From the NCBI GenBank assembly GCA_027627225.1, contig CM051032.1, forward strand, positions 62,250,637 to 62,314,636: a stretch of 64,000 nt of DNA, written 5' to 3'. The notes beneath the pieces are model-generated. The model worked only from the letters and a program-made list of their open reading frames with translations. It ran no database searches and was not told the DNA's origin. The first letter of the stretch is position 1; each line of letters begins with the position of its first letter. Origin of the DNA: Congeria kusceri (Eukaryota; Mollusca; Bivalvia; Myida; Dreissenidae). Positions 25,294-37,140 of the stretch are shown here, one piece after another. The position numbers were made by a program, and so were the translations under genes.

Positions 25294-25623
25294 TGCATAT
25301 ATCAATGTTCTTCCCTGTGGGTTGGTGGGGGGGTGGGGGGGGGGAGCGGCGGTCATATAAGGGACTTTAGACAGAAAGCGTTTCTCGACAAGCGGGAATT
25401 TGACATTCCGTATGATTCCAGGTAATATACTTTGGACGGTAATACAGGGCCCCGAGCCATTTGATAGACATATAGCATCTCCCATTGTGGGGATTTAGAC
25501 CATATACTAGGCTCTAGGGTGGGGAATAAGACGCCAAAAATAACAATTTTCAAATTCCCCTATGTCAGCCCGCCGCTCCCCCCCCCCCCCCCCCGGGGAT
25601 GGGGGGAAATATTGATATGTTCA
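25294..25623. mobile_element. 330-bp MITE with poly-G/poly-C inverted ends
   Basis: The element is absent from the matching place in copy C (about 32850), where the flanks run on unbroken. TAA stands on both sides (25291-25293, 25624-25626). Its ends are inverted: TGCATATATCAATGTTCTTCCC on the left pairs with the right end read backwards, and further in a G run followed by AGCGGCGG (25330-25352) pairs with CCGCCGCT and a C run (about 25571-25594). The minus-strand frames here are by-products. The superfamily was not determined. Confidence 0.8.
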
Positions 25624-25792
25624 TAACAGTTACGCACAGACACAACTTACACTGAATTGTACAACAGTTATGCATCATTTACATGATATATAATTCAGCA
25701 ATACAAAGACATAGACGTTAAATAAAGTTTGAATAATCCATTATAGTGTGAGATTGTTTTATAAAAACAAAAATAGGTTAGAAAAACGAAAA

Positions 25793-25866
25793 CACCCAGT
25801 AGGGTATCGAACTCACAACTTCGGAGCCATGAGTACAAATGGCAAATGACAGCGCTGAAACCATAT
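25793..25866 (-). repeat. tRNA-like SINE head
   Basis: On the minus strand a B-box (AGTTCGATACC) and a weaker A-box are followed by an A/T-rich tail. The matching place in copy C lacks about 115 bases here, so it is either an insertion in B or a deletion in C. No acceptor pairing. Confidence 0.5.
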
Positions 25867-26349
25867 GCGTTATTCTGACTTGGTTATACAAGTTACTCAC
25901 AATTCTGACGTCAAAGTGCAAACACAAAAAGGGACTAACAAACGAGAACTAATTTTTCTTTTCTTATAATGTATAAAAAAAATTATTACATGTACCATAT
26001 TCAACCTTTAATTGCTAAAAATTTCAGATTTCTTTTTATTCATGTTGCCCCTTGGGGCTCTTTATGTAGACATTACCTCTTTAATACAACGGACATGGTT
26101 TGTGTAATGTTGCAAAGTTCTTGCGAACGCGTACTTTACAAAATGCGCAAATGGTTTGTTTACATTAATTATCTAGCACGTACCTCTGATTAACATTAAT
26201 GTTGTTTTCGTTTTGGCCTATTTTTCCTGTTATTGAATTTCCAATAATTAACTTATCAAAGGGCTTCGCTTTTCATCAATAGAATGTTGAAATTTATTTA
26301 TGCATGGCCTTCAATATGTTTTTATGCTAAAATAATATGCAGTCTATAT

Positions 26350-26420
26350 TCCAAGGCGGTGACCCCAGTTTTAATCATTTGATGTTTTGTGTTGATATGT
26401 GTGTATTGTAATGCGTTGTA
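26350..26420 (+). repeat. Dispersed repeat R1, copy 2
   Basis: CCAAGGCGGTGACCCCAGTTT and the next 50 bases match 4530-4600. Confidence 0.6.
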
Positions 26421-26572
26421 TAGGCAAGTGGGCTCTTGGTTCAAAGCCTCAATGAAGAACCCGAGGAAGTTAATAAGTGGTTCTCTCCTGCCAATATTTC
26501 TGCGAATATATTTATCTTGTATTTACAGAAATGGATCCAAACTGTCATTCCATGCAATATAAATTCTAACAT

Positions 26573-26893
26573 GACACGCACAGTTTTCTCCAGACGAAGA
26601 ACACAGTTCCCCATTGTAAGCTAAGTATTGTAAACCTACCAATCAACAACAATAGTTCCGAAACTGTAAAATGTAGTTCGCCTTGTAATTGTTGAATTTA
26701 ATGTGAGGTTATGTTAGAATCGAAATAATGTTCGCACTACTGTTGTTTATCTTCAAATAAACAACTGTTTGTCGTTCTGATGCGCGGATATTAAACCACT
26801 CAAGATAACGCCCTCGTGATTTATTTCCTACGCATCAGAACTCCAAACCGTTGTTTATTAGCCGATAAACAACGATAAGTCGAAAATACTTTC
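26573..26893. mobile_element. Foldback/MITE family M3, copy 3
   Basis: ATTCTAACATGAC (26573) and GTTATGTTAGAAT (26720) bound the first part. The second part, to 26893, is the palindromic half with AATAAACAACTG and TTGTTTATTAGCCGATAAAC. The two parts lie in the reverse order compared with 11461-11795. Confidence 0.65.
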
Positions 26894-27140
26894 TTAATTA
26901 ACTTATTTACTTAAAAGTTTATTATTAATGCACTGAATGCAATTTATTAAGTTTTTCCCAGCTTCAATGATACAGATGCGACAATAATGACTTTTGTTGA
27001 TTGACGTACATCAAAATTCATTAAAATGCGCGGCCTCAGCTTCGGCCATAATTGAAAACAAAGATCTCAATATTAGTATAATATGTCACGCTTTGGACCT
27101 TTCTAATGCAATTGGAAACACGATACTGCTTTTGTTACAG

Positions 27141-27357
27141 AGGCCTTTGCATACGAAGCGCGCCTCGATTAATTGATTCGTGGGGCACGAGTAAATAACT
27201 TTATCTAAGTCACATTTTTAGCCTAGACATGCAATCTACACATTCAAGAGGATCATATAATATTTACCATGTGGTCTACCATTTGTTAAAAACACAAAGA
27301 GGCAACAAAAACAGCAGCAGCAACCCCAAAATCCATTTGCAAACGAACACACGATAT
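27141..27357 (+). pseudogene. Decayed twin of the exon-like stretch at 8756
   Basis: The acceptor CTGCTTTTGTTACAG is kept, and the bases align to 8756-8956 with shared words (TTCAAGAGGATC, GTGGTCTACCATTTG), but the frame has several stops and indels. It shows that the 8756 sequence was duplicated and that this copy is not under coding constraint. Confidence 0.4.
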
Positions 27358-27446
27358 CCGTAAATGTTTAGCATATTTGTTTTAGAAATGAATGAACATC
27401 TTACTAACTGTACTTGTAAAAACGTTCCATGTTTGGGAATACAAAG

Positions 27447-27527
27447 ACGAGACCCCGAGACGAATAATCATCAACTGATTTGACGTCATTCTCAAAAAGT
27501 CAACACTGGCGGATTTATTTGTCAGAT
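27447..27527 (+). promoter_or_regulatory. Conserved block K1, copy C (shortened)
   Basis: ACGAGACCCCGAGACGAATA, then a perfect TGACGTCA at 27481 and AAAAAGTCAACA. The ATTCCCTCC part is lost. Confidence 0.35.
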
Positions 27528-28660
27528 TGCTCGGCGTTAAAAAGAAGTTCTAGATTTTCTTCTAGATGAGATTCGTGTCCACTCCGGCAAGCATTTGCAT
27601 TCTTTGTATGTTTTCTGTTTTGCTTTTGCTATACATTTCTGTATTATTTAGGTATAGTTTCACTTGCACGAATTATGTCCGTTTTGTCAAACTGATGGGC
27701 ATTTTTGATAATACTTTTACACTTAGATTACTTCGACGGATATTGTCAAACGTTTGTTTGAGATTCACTAGCATGTCTGATTGTACATTGAATGTGAATA
27801 AATAATAAAAAATAAATTATTGGCTTTATCTAGGAGACATACTTCAACCCACGCAAACACGTGAATCTTCATAAATATCAGTTACGATGACGTTAATTAT
27901 ATCCTCTACTTCTCTGTTAGTGAAGTTTATTTACAAACAATATGTAGCAAAAACGTGTAGAAAACACTCTTTCATAAGAGTTCAAGTGATAACTCAATAT
28001 CACAGCGATTGTTATTAAGTTATTGACACGTGTTTCTTATTATGTGATGAATAACACCAGAGATCAGTACAGTTAAGAACTATTGTATGTTTCTTATATT
28101 CTTGTATGCACAGACTTCAATATTTATATAAATTGGGTTTCGCATGCCTCTGATTAATTAAGATGATTTTTGATATAAAACACATATGCATTTACATCCA
28201 GCTTAATATATGTATATATTGGATGTTTTTAAAAGAAGGCCAACATTAAAAGACATTTTCTCGTATCGCAAATAAACAACAATTAACAACGTTACACAAT
28301 TTACCTTTGTAGGACGTTTTAACTATTAACTGGACATGTTTTGATTTTAAATAAGTACGTTTAGATTTCTCATTTACGTATTTAACTGATTCGTTCTAGA
28401 CCTGTTCGCAAGAAGCAATAAACATTATCATCCAATAACACGAATAGTGTACGTAACATTTACTCCGCCCTCCGTATCCCTCTGTGCATACGCAGCACAC
28501 TTCTTCTTTTAGAAACACTATTGCAACTAGCATGCAAAAACGATATTCTATCAAGGTTAACCTATCAATAATCTAGAATTTTGAGGTTTTAATTAAAATT
28601 AGCAGTCGCGGGTAATATTTCAATAAAGCCATACATTAATCTTATATCCTAAAGCAAAAG

Positions 28661-28745
28661 TTTTCCAAAGGTCAACGGAATGACGTCAGTCGCTCTATGG
28701 AAATGTCATTAAATTCCCCCGCATCTCTGAGCATGTCTGCGGTTT
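28661..28745 (+). promoter_or_regulatory. Conserved block K2, copy C
   Basis: CCAAAGGTCAACGGAATGACG with TGACGTCA and CTCTATGGAAATGTCATT. Same position relative to E2 as in A and B. Confidence 0.4.
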
Positions 28746-28754
28746 CTTCAGCAG

Positions 28755-28893
28755 GTCGATAAAGTGGAAATTCTCTCATCAAAAACAAGCGAAGACTATT
28801 TATTGGCAAAACTGGGAACCTCTGAAACAACTTAACCAGTTGATTCGCATGAATAAGAGAGCTGGATGCACGAACAGTCCTATAATGTCATAG
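28755..28893 (+). CDS. Exon-like frame E2, copy C (unrecognised)
   Basis: After TTTCTTCAGCAG the frame opens SIKWKFSHQKQAKT, keeps the KRAGCTNSPIMS end and stops at the same TAG as copy B, with no indel over 139 bases. The upstream part is closed by a stop in K2, so if coding it must be a spliced exon. Function unknown. Confidence 0.25.
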
Positions 28894-29827
28894 CATGCAT
28901 GTAATAAGAAATGATATCTAGCCCGACAGGTGACTTTCTATCAAATAAGGTAACAATTTAATCGTACGTTATTGACTATGATATTTTTTCGTCAATTTAA
29001 TTCAATATGAACGTATTATATTAATATTAAAGGACAATTCAAATGTGTGGTAAATCGCACCAAGAACATGCTACTGAAGAATTAAATTTTAAAATTTAAA
29101 ACTAGCTTTACGACTTGAACGCAATCAATGATCTTTTCGGGACCGTTTACAGTTTTTTAAGTGCCTTGCATTTTTGATGTCTTGGCAGAAATCTTCGCTG
29201 ACTATGCAGTATCCATTTTATGTGCTATTAATTAATCTTCTTATGTTTGGTGGTCCTTTTGACATTTTTTTTCTAACATACACGCTTCTTTGCGGCTGCT
29301 GTCTCTGATGACTTTGCTTTCTGCGGAGCATTGGAATTCGGCACTTCAGCTGAGTATTGGTAGCGTTCTAAATCTCACCCAGCTTGAATAGACGATTCAC
29401 AAGCAACAAATAGTACATGTATCAGTTAAAATATATTTGACACTTTGATTTCAAAATAATATTAATTGTTTCAACGAAAGTAGTATTGTATATAAAATGG
29501 TTTATGTTTTGTCGCTTTGTTTAGCACCAGTGTATGAAAACATAGGTCTTAAAAGTATTTAATTAATATGTCAGCTTAAATAGCAATGATTTAATATCGT
29601 TTTTTTGGTAACAACACTCTTATCGGGAAAATAAATAAAATGTATAGTATTAATTACTTTAACATCGCGACCCAATACTTGTTTAAAACTCCATAAAAGA
29701 GAAAAGCATCTTTTTTACGCTTATATTTGTGAAAATTCATGTTGAAACAAAACCTTTCAATTGTAGAAACTTGGTCACATACATGAATCGCTATTTGCAG
29801 GGAACTTCAATTCCATGACGTAATGCT

Positions 29828-30022
29828 TTGATTTTTACTTTTCAAAATACAAATAATAATGTAACAGGCATTACGTGCCAGGCAAACATTACGATCGCGA
29901 TTGATACATCCTCTAATTGGACAATAACAATTGAGGAATCGAGGAGCAGGTTCCTAGAAACAGTTTCAAGAAGCTTTTCGATCGAACTGATTTTAAATGT
30001 CAAATCTAACACAGCGTGTTAA
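29828..30022 (+). CDS. Exon-like frame E1, copy C (unrecognised)
   Basis: A 64-codon frame with QANITIAIDTSSNW and SIELILNVK, matching copy A in the same frame. It has no signal peptide and no known domain. Confidence 0.25.
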   Translation: MIFTFQNTNNNVTGITCQANITIAIDTSSNWTITIEESRSRFLETVSRSFSIELILNVKSNTAC

Positions 30023-30587
30023 GTTTCATGTTGTTTGCATTAAGTGAAATTCCTCTTACAATTGTCATGAGAAGTACTGGCATTTATCGCGATTTGCTTG
30101 CAAACCAGTCGGAAAACACTCTAGTTCTGGAAATTCGAATACTGACAATACGTATCATGTGCACATTATCTCTTTATGCATGCATATTATTTTACAGTTG
30201 CATTATTAAAAATAAAATGATTTGACATTTTAAATGTATTTGAAACCAAACTAATCTGGCATATACTGTATTCGTATTTTAAACGATTTCTAAATAATGC
30301 ACACATATTAGACCGTCTTATACCAAACCACACGCTGGTAAATAAAGGATGCTAAATGTCAAGGTCAAACAATGGGATGTTTTTTGCTGGGGTTGTTGAT
30401 GTATTTGTATTAAATTATAAAATGGCAGGTCCACGTTCATTTGAACTACTCCTTAACACTAGTGAAGCTGTAAAAGAAAGAAATATTACTGCATCACACT
30501 GTTTCTTGTAGAGATATTATATACATTAAAGCAAGTATACGCTCGTTTAGCTAAACCGTTTTACTTCAACATATGCGGATGTCATTG

Positions 30588-31706
30588 CAGGGTTTGACCT
30601 TAACTTTAAGAAAGTGGTGATCCACAGGACCGTCTACCTTCGAAGCCTACTAGTCCGATACTGTATGAACCGGTCCCGATAATCAAAATACATCCAACTG
30701 CATCATGTGTGCGTAAATAAGTTTAAACAACAAAATGATGGAAAATATATTGAGCACACATGAACATCAGCTATTCATTTTATAACATATTTTCGCTCAA
30801 AATGTTGTATGCGCATTGTTGGTTGAAAAATACGAAGTATCAACTCCTCGAACTTGACATAAATATGACATCAGTGCGTTCTCGTGTGCTGAGCAAACAA
30901 AATGTAATTAGAGCAGTTAAAAATATAATTATTTATAGTTATTTGATTGGGCTATTAGTTCCTTAACGTTTTGCAATCATTTTCACAATGCGGAAACGTA
31001 GACTTTAATTTTGTTTACTTCGATTGATACAATTTAAAACTGCCTGATGTAAAAAAAATAATTATAAATACTAAATTATTGCTGTGTCGAAAAAAGAATA
31101 CATTGTTCAACTATTAATGAGCCAGGAACAATATTAACGATGTACAAAGTACTCGTATTTAGCCAAACTTCGGAATTGCGCTTTTTGTCAAAGAAACATT
31201 TGAACAAATGTAACTGACCCTGCTAAGGGTGCATGTTATAATTTGGATAGAAGTAATTGTTAACTCATTATTTTATATAATATCTGTTGTTCGATTACTG
31301 TTTTATTAAAATAATAAAGGGTTATTAAATGACTATAGTTAATTATTATAAATGGGAATTGCTTCTCTAAAAAGCGACTTCAATGCCCGTCCGATATAAT
31401 TTATTCAGTCAAAATGGTGTTAAGTTGATCTTTGTACGAAAAAATACGCTGTTATTACATATTGATAACAGAGTTGAAGAATTGGAAAAGGTGCAATTTA
31501 TACACAACAGCTTGTGGTAAAATGCCAATGAACAGTATAATATTGGATGGTTCCCTGTATTCTTAATCACAAATAATCACGAATTACAAAGTTGGAACCA
31601 GTCCAAAAACAACTGGTCCCCGGATCGGTCATCCCTCGAAGACAACCTGTCCGAACGATAAAACACAGGTCACGGTCCGACGGACACGCGTTAAGGTCGA
31701 ACCCTG
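30588..31706. mobile_element. Non-autonomous hAT-like element, 1,119 bp
   Basis: Ends CAGGGTTTGACCTTAAC (left) and, inverted, CAGGGTTCGACCTTAAC (right) differ at one base in 17. GTCATTG flanks both sides (30581-30587, 31707-31713), and extending it by one base gives an 8-base duplication with one mismatch. Copy B has the single uninterrupted site at about 24897. CAGGG ends with an 8-base duplication are usual for hAT elements. Sub-terminal regions share words such as GTCCGA and TTCGAAG. No transposase is encoded; frames inside (30760-30966, 31592-31783) are short and meaningless. Confidence 0.8.
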
Positions 31707-33706
31707 GTCATTGCATTTGCCCTGTTTCAACTGGATGTTTAGTTTTGATTATTCAAATCTCATATAACAAATTAAAAATGTAAAATGATTTTAAATGTGT
31801 TTATTTCATATCATTATAGTTTACTATCTGATATGTATATGTTTATATACTTAAGTTAAAATAAATATACATGTTTCTGAAGGACGCCGCTTGTTTGATT
31901 GACCGTCTTAAAAGTCTTAAAATCTAGAAGTCATGATAAAGGTTTAATTGACATGTCTTTTTGGAATGGAACATACAACTTTTGTCTACATCGGCATATA
32001 TTAATGTAATGCCAAATATTTGCCATTTGTGATAATTTCGAATCAGCACCATGACAACTACATAAACGGAGGTCCAATACAATAAAAGCTGGTATAAAAT
32101 CTGGACACACACATGTCCTCAGAGTGTTCAACCAAGTAAAACAAGGTAGTTCTTGAAGTGGACCAATTATCACTGCACACCTGACAGTATAAAAATTAAT
32201 ATTCTTAACCTTTATGGGTATTTTACTGGAGGCTAAGTTTAGATTCTGGCTGTGATATTCGTCAATGTACTAGAATACAGACAGCATATTTAATAGAACG
32301 TATATTTAATATCGGCCATCTTAAAAAAACCGTAATCACATTGTTTATGCTGTTATGTTTTTAATTCATGTTCACAGTACTAATACTAAACGTGACTGTA
32401 GCAATAGAAAAAAAAGACAGACAAATACTCTACAAAATGCTTTACAACTAAAGAACTGTGAGATTGGCAGGGCAATGTATGGACATCACTAAATCAACAA
32501 AGAAATTCAATTCCCTCTGCAGTTCAGCGATAAAAGGTAGGGGGTAGAGGGTATTTAACTCATCAATTCAAGCTTGAATGTTATTGGTAAATTTGAGAAA
32601 AATAACGAATAGTTTTGGTTAACAAGGCCATCAATAATATAGGAATGGGAGGTCAACAAACGGTTAAACCACAGACAACAACATGTTACTTATTGTGTCT
32701 TGATCATGATATCACTATTTACAAGATACTGTCTTGGCCAGAATGTACTAATATTAATCGATATATGAGAGCATATTAAATACATATAGGAACTCATTTT
32801 GACTAACATCTGTAATGACAATATATTTATTATATTCAATATAAACAATAACAGCTACGCACAGACAGAATTTATACTGCATCATAGAACAGTTATGCAT
32901 CATTTACATGAATTATTACAAACATAACAGTATTTTTTTTATTTTTTTTTTTCGTACGTTGAAAACTTATGACACTGTTTAGATTAAAGGCACTTTATAT
33001 ACAAAAAAGTGAAATGTTATTATGTTATATAATTGAGCAATTGAAAGACGTAGACATTAAATAAAGTATGAAAAATAAATTACTGTGTGAGATCTGCGCT
33101 ATTCTTACTTGATTATATAATTTACTCACATTTCTGACTTCAAAATTCAAACAAAAAAGGGACAAGGGACTAATTTTTCACTAATTTTTCTTTTCTTAGA
33201 TTGTGTAAACTCTGTTTTGATTATATGTACCATATTTAACCTTTAATTGCTTAATTTCAATTTTTTTTTATTCAAGTTCTCGTAGACATAATCCCTTTAA
33301 AACAACGGACATGTATGTGTACTGTTGCAAAGTTCCTGCAAGCGCATACTTGACGAAATGCGTGCTGGTTTATTTACAGTAATTTACGTACCTCTGACTA
33401 AACTTAAAGTTGTTTACGTTTTGCCCTATTTTTCCTGTTTTTGACTTTCATTTAATTATCTCATCTAAGGGTTTCGCTTTTTATCAATAGGGTGTTGCAT
33501 GCCCTTAGATATTTTTTATGCTAAAATATTATGCACTTTATGTCACGTTTCCGACATTAATATTATATTAATATTATAGCAAAACACAGCAGCAGTAATT
33601 AGTTTAAGTAGAAAATGTATGTGAAAATTGCCGATGTGTTTACCAAAGTTCTTATTTAATTAACATCACAATCTTCAACATTGATCGTATGAACACCTCC
33701 GTACTT

Positions 33707-33765
33707 ACTATTATTACTACTACTACTACCACTACTATTACTACTACTACAACTACTACTACCAA

Positions 33766-33798
<33 letters not shown>

Positions 33799-33803
33799 TA
33801 CTA
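33707..33803. repeat. ACT trinucleotide microsatellite
   Basis: About 30 ACT/ATT triplets with a few interruptions. The Ser-rich minus-strand frame is a by-product. Confidence 0.95.
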
Positions 33804-36109
33804 AGTAAAGCCAAATACTCGTTAGTGTTGTTTGCTAGACAAGTACATTTATTGTCATTTAAATGCATACTTGAATTTCATGTTATGCCTTCATAACATT
33901 TCATATAATGGGCTTTGTTTACGGTCGCCGTCGTCTCCAGTAACGGACGAAGTTCCCCAATAGCGGATCACGTGATTAGGGGTCGTATCAAAACGCAGTA
34001 GCAATACATGTACATACATTTAAAAGTGTTTTACTCTCTTAACATTGCAAATGAGTAATTTTACATTGAAATAAGAAACAAATTTACTATTTAAATATAA
34101 AAATTCAATGTTTTTGACCCAATCTTGGTATAGTGCAACTATTATTTTTTAATTCTTTTTGTAGTTTTGTATTTTATTTACAGCAAACAGAACCTGATTT
34201 GATTGTTGTAATAAGCTGGGTACGGTATTCATTACGTTTGTTAAACGTAAATCGGTCTGCAAGTTCCATAATGGATGTGCATGATGACCACCACACTCTG
34301 AACTGAATGCAGACCAAGGCGGAAACCTGGGCATAGGTTCTCCAGTAAGCAGACCATGTACCTGTCCACCTTCGTCAAGCACACTCCTGGAATAACCAGC
34401 CAATGACTAAGGAACATGTCCAATAGAAAGTTGAGCGATATTTTCTAGTATTAAATGTCTTTTAGCGTATGTTTATTTATAGTGCATGTATTCTGGAAAT
34501 GTGGTGGCAACCAGACAAAGCAAGCATTCATGTCATGTTTATTTGTTTAGTACTAATCAAAAGTCACTTTACTGGTGTTATAGGCAACTTAATTTGAACT
34601 AGATGGTAACCTGTTATTTCAGCATTAGCTAATGTAATAAAATATATTCAGTCTTGGTTTCTGGTTGATGAGAAGCACTTGTTGTCTCTTTGTAGGGGAT
34701 GTCTCTTTTGTTGGGGTCTAATAAAAAGACATATTTCACTTTAGATCACAGGCTATTTATTCAAAGATATACACACAAGTTTTAACTGAAAAGTGTTAAC
34801 TTTGTTAATGTAATATTTATTTGGCAAAAATAGGCTGAAATGTAATAAACTGATTATATAGTGTGTTTTTTTTCATTATATAAGCTTTATCTATAGTAAT
34901 CAATTAAGTTCAAACAACACCAATTCACATATAGGAAAGAAGCATGTAACATTACATAATTCAAGGTAAGTATGTTCTACGTATGTTTTAATCATTTAAT
35001 AAATCTTGTAACAATACGCTTGTTTTACTTATATAAAGTAATAGCTAACTGTATAGCATATTTATAACAGAATAGATAAGAATCAAATTTTACTGTTTAA
35101 AGCGGAACATAGTTGTTTTAGACATTCAGAGCATGAGAATAAGTCAGTCGCATTGATTGCATATGAAAACTGGCATCCAGGTATCCCAGACACCACCCTG
35201 GACGCAGGTATGTATTAGTGGAAGTTCTTGGTACTCTGTATATTGCATGGTGCATCCAACACATGGCGCATCTTCAATATCTAATATTTCATGTTGTGAC
35301 ATTTGTTTGATGCATTCACTGACTTAATGTCAAACTAACAGGAACCTCAGTAACCATTGTATTCCAACTTTTGAGCTTGTCTTCAGGAGGTTTTGAGAAT
35401 ACCAACTTGGATCTCAACACTTGAAAACATGGTTTTGCATCACTGGTGATATCTGATGACCCGAGCAGTGTTACGTTTCCTTAGCAATAACCTGCATTTG
35501 TATACAAATAACATGTAATACAGCATGTATATTTAGTAGATATTGTTTGCTTGTAAATAAGTTATAAATAAAATATTATTATGCATGTTGTTAACAAACA
35601 ATGCCAATGTATTTATTCAGTTGTACCGTCACATTTCAAATTAAAAATGTCGTACCTAGGTCTATCAATTGTTTAACCAACCACCCATCAATTTACCCCA
35701 AAACACAAATGCTAGATAGCCACCCAATACACCATCCCATACCACCACCCCAACATTACAACCACCCAAACAACCAAAACAGTTATCAAACCAACCAGGC
35801 ACCCACACAACCAGATAAAACACAACCATTATCAATAACCAGCTGTTGTGACAGTCAAGAACTGTTTTGTGTTGTTCCCTAGTTTACTTTTACTTTCACG
35901 CTAAGGCGATCCGCCAATGGCGACTTGACATCAAACACATTTCAAACAAATAAAATATCAATAGATTCTGCAATGAATGCACTTAAATATAAAGTTCAGT
36001 TTTGATTAAATGTTCTAATGGATTTTGCGTAGTAGACGAACACTTCTTGCAAAACATTATAAAACGAGGCTATATTGAGCATACCTGTCAAAAGCGGTCA
36101 AGCTTCCAG
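33804..36109. other. No gene recognised; one C/A-rich tract
   Basis: Two overlapping minus-strand frames (34149-34423) have more balanced composition than their surroundings but no recognised motif. A CCACC/ACCAACC-rich tract at about 35680-35830 yields a Pro/Asn/Gln-rich frame that reflects base composition only. Confidence 0.4.
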
Positions 36110-36122
36110 ACGATTCTGACTT

Positions 36123-37136
36123 TTATAAAGATTGAATGAATAGAACGTTTTTGCAAGAAGCTGTTCTGCCAATTCTGGGTTTGTGATTTCTTCTTGTTTT
36201 CAAAGGGGGCACAAACTTTGGTACTTTTTTCTTCAAAAATATCTCCACTGGTGTTAGGTCAGTGTTATTGTCATTTTCATGTGAGGAATCTGCTGATTTT
36301 GTTTCATGCGTAATGATATTTGGCATTAATTTTCAGGTTCAATGACGTGTGGATTGAGTGGAACAACTCATGCTTTTCGAAATGCACTGATGAAGTTAGC
36401 TGGTGTCAATGATTTCACATATTCTTTGCAAGCCAATGTGCATATGTCATATCGTGTTATTTGCCTTCCAACATTTTTGCGCATAAAATCTTGACATGAA
36501 CTGTTGTACGCAGATTTGAAAGGTTTGAAGATGCCAACATCTAATGGCTGAAGCATGTGAGCTATGTGCGAGAATCACCATTAGAATAACTTTATTTTGC
36601 AACGCCTAGTTAATAAGTAAAGGGCTAAAATGAGAGGAGGCACAGTCATACGGTGTCAGTGTGTAGTCTGCTCATATACCACCTGGGACATGTTTGTGAA
36701 GATGCTCAGTGATGTATTTATAGAAAAGTTTACTATTAGACCAGACCGTTTCTGACATGCAATACCCTGTACCCGGCAATGCACCTTCTAACAAATCATT
36801 GGTGAATCTTTTCCCCTGAAATACAATATATGGGGGACTGCTTGACCAGTTGCACTGGAACTTGCAATTATTGTAGTTGTGTTGGATTTGTTTGATGTAA
36901 CTGCTGGCACAGATACTCCTTTAGGCCCAATGAGTTGGCTTGTGTTCAGGAAATACCTCTGTCTCATCAATATTAAAAATTCTGAAAGGCTTCTCAATCA
37001 AATAATATTGGTGTAATACATTGCCCAATTCTTCATAATATTTGTCAATTTCTGATTGGCTAACTGTTTTTGCCCTCATCATTAACAAGGATCTAGGGTT
37101 GTTCCTTCTGTATGATTTGTGCTTTTGTGGATGCAT
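36123..37136 (-). pseudogene. Pogo/Tigger-type DDE transposase, decayed
   Basis: Read from 37136 down to 36123, shifting frame several times, the pieces follow the order of a pogo/Tigger DDE domain: NNPRSLLMMRAKTV and the first acid in FNIDETE (near 36970); VTSNKSNTTTIIASSSATG; MSETVWSNSKLFYKYI; the second acid in PYDCASSH, where the family usually has YDGHxSH; then ILAHSSHMLQPLDVGIFK with the third acid; and ITRYDICTLACKEY to AFRKA. In-frame TGA and TAG codons lie around the second acid and at least three frameshifts separate the pieces. The N-terminal DNA-binding helix-turn-helix part was not found. TIRs were not located. It encodes no working enzyme. Confidence 0.85.
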
Positions 37137-37140
37137 CTAG

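Larger units (their letters stand above)
20296..26345 (+). repeat. Segmental duplication, copy B
   Basis: Aligns with copy A (13640-17290) over its first 4 kb and with copy C (27447-33545) from about 21348 to the end. Right-hand landmarks shared with C are GCTAAACCGTTTCACTT (24869 against 30550), GGGAGGTCAACAAACGGTT (25069 against 32647) and the Pro-free AT-rich end at 26345 against 33545. Two insertions distinguish B from C: the element at 25294-25623 and probably the tRNA-like head at 25793. C in turn has a 1.1-kb insertion. Confidence 0.8.
26940..33545 (+). repeat. Segmental duplication, copy C
   Basis: Its first 490 bases match 8570-9070, next to copy A. From 27447 it matches A (14786 on) and B (21360 on). 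From 30540 to 33545 it matches B only. The join at about 27435-27447 therefore reflects a deletion of about 5.7 kb relative to the A arrangement, or an insertion there. A 1,119-base insertion (30588-31706) is private to C. Confidence 0.8.

Noticed and set aside
25273..25553. Two minus-strand frames as small genes
   Set aside because: They lie within a non-autonomous 330-bp element and overlap each other in different phases.
23838..30225. Frames beginning M(F/L)SF(I/M)LFALSEIPLT in copies B and C as a conserved gene
   Set aside because: They agree for about 35 codons but then a difference in a run of A shifts the frame, and copy A has no equivalent. The match is explained by recent duplication.
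34149..34423. Minus-strand frames of 60-84 residues with balanced composition
   Set aside because: No domain, no splice context, and two different phases are equally open. Possibly a repeat fragment.
35601..35882. Proline/asparagine-rich 93-residue protein
   Set aside because: Reflects a CCACC/CAACC-rich tract. There is no start context, splice signal or paralogue.
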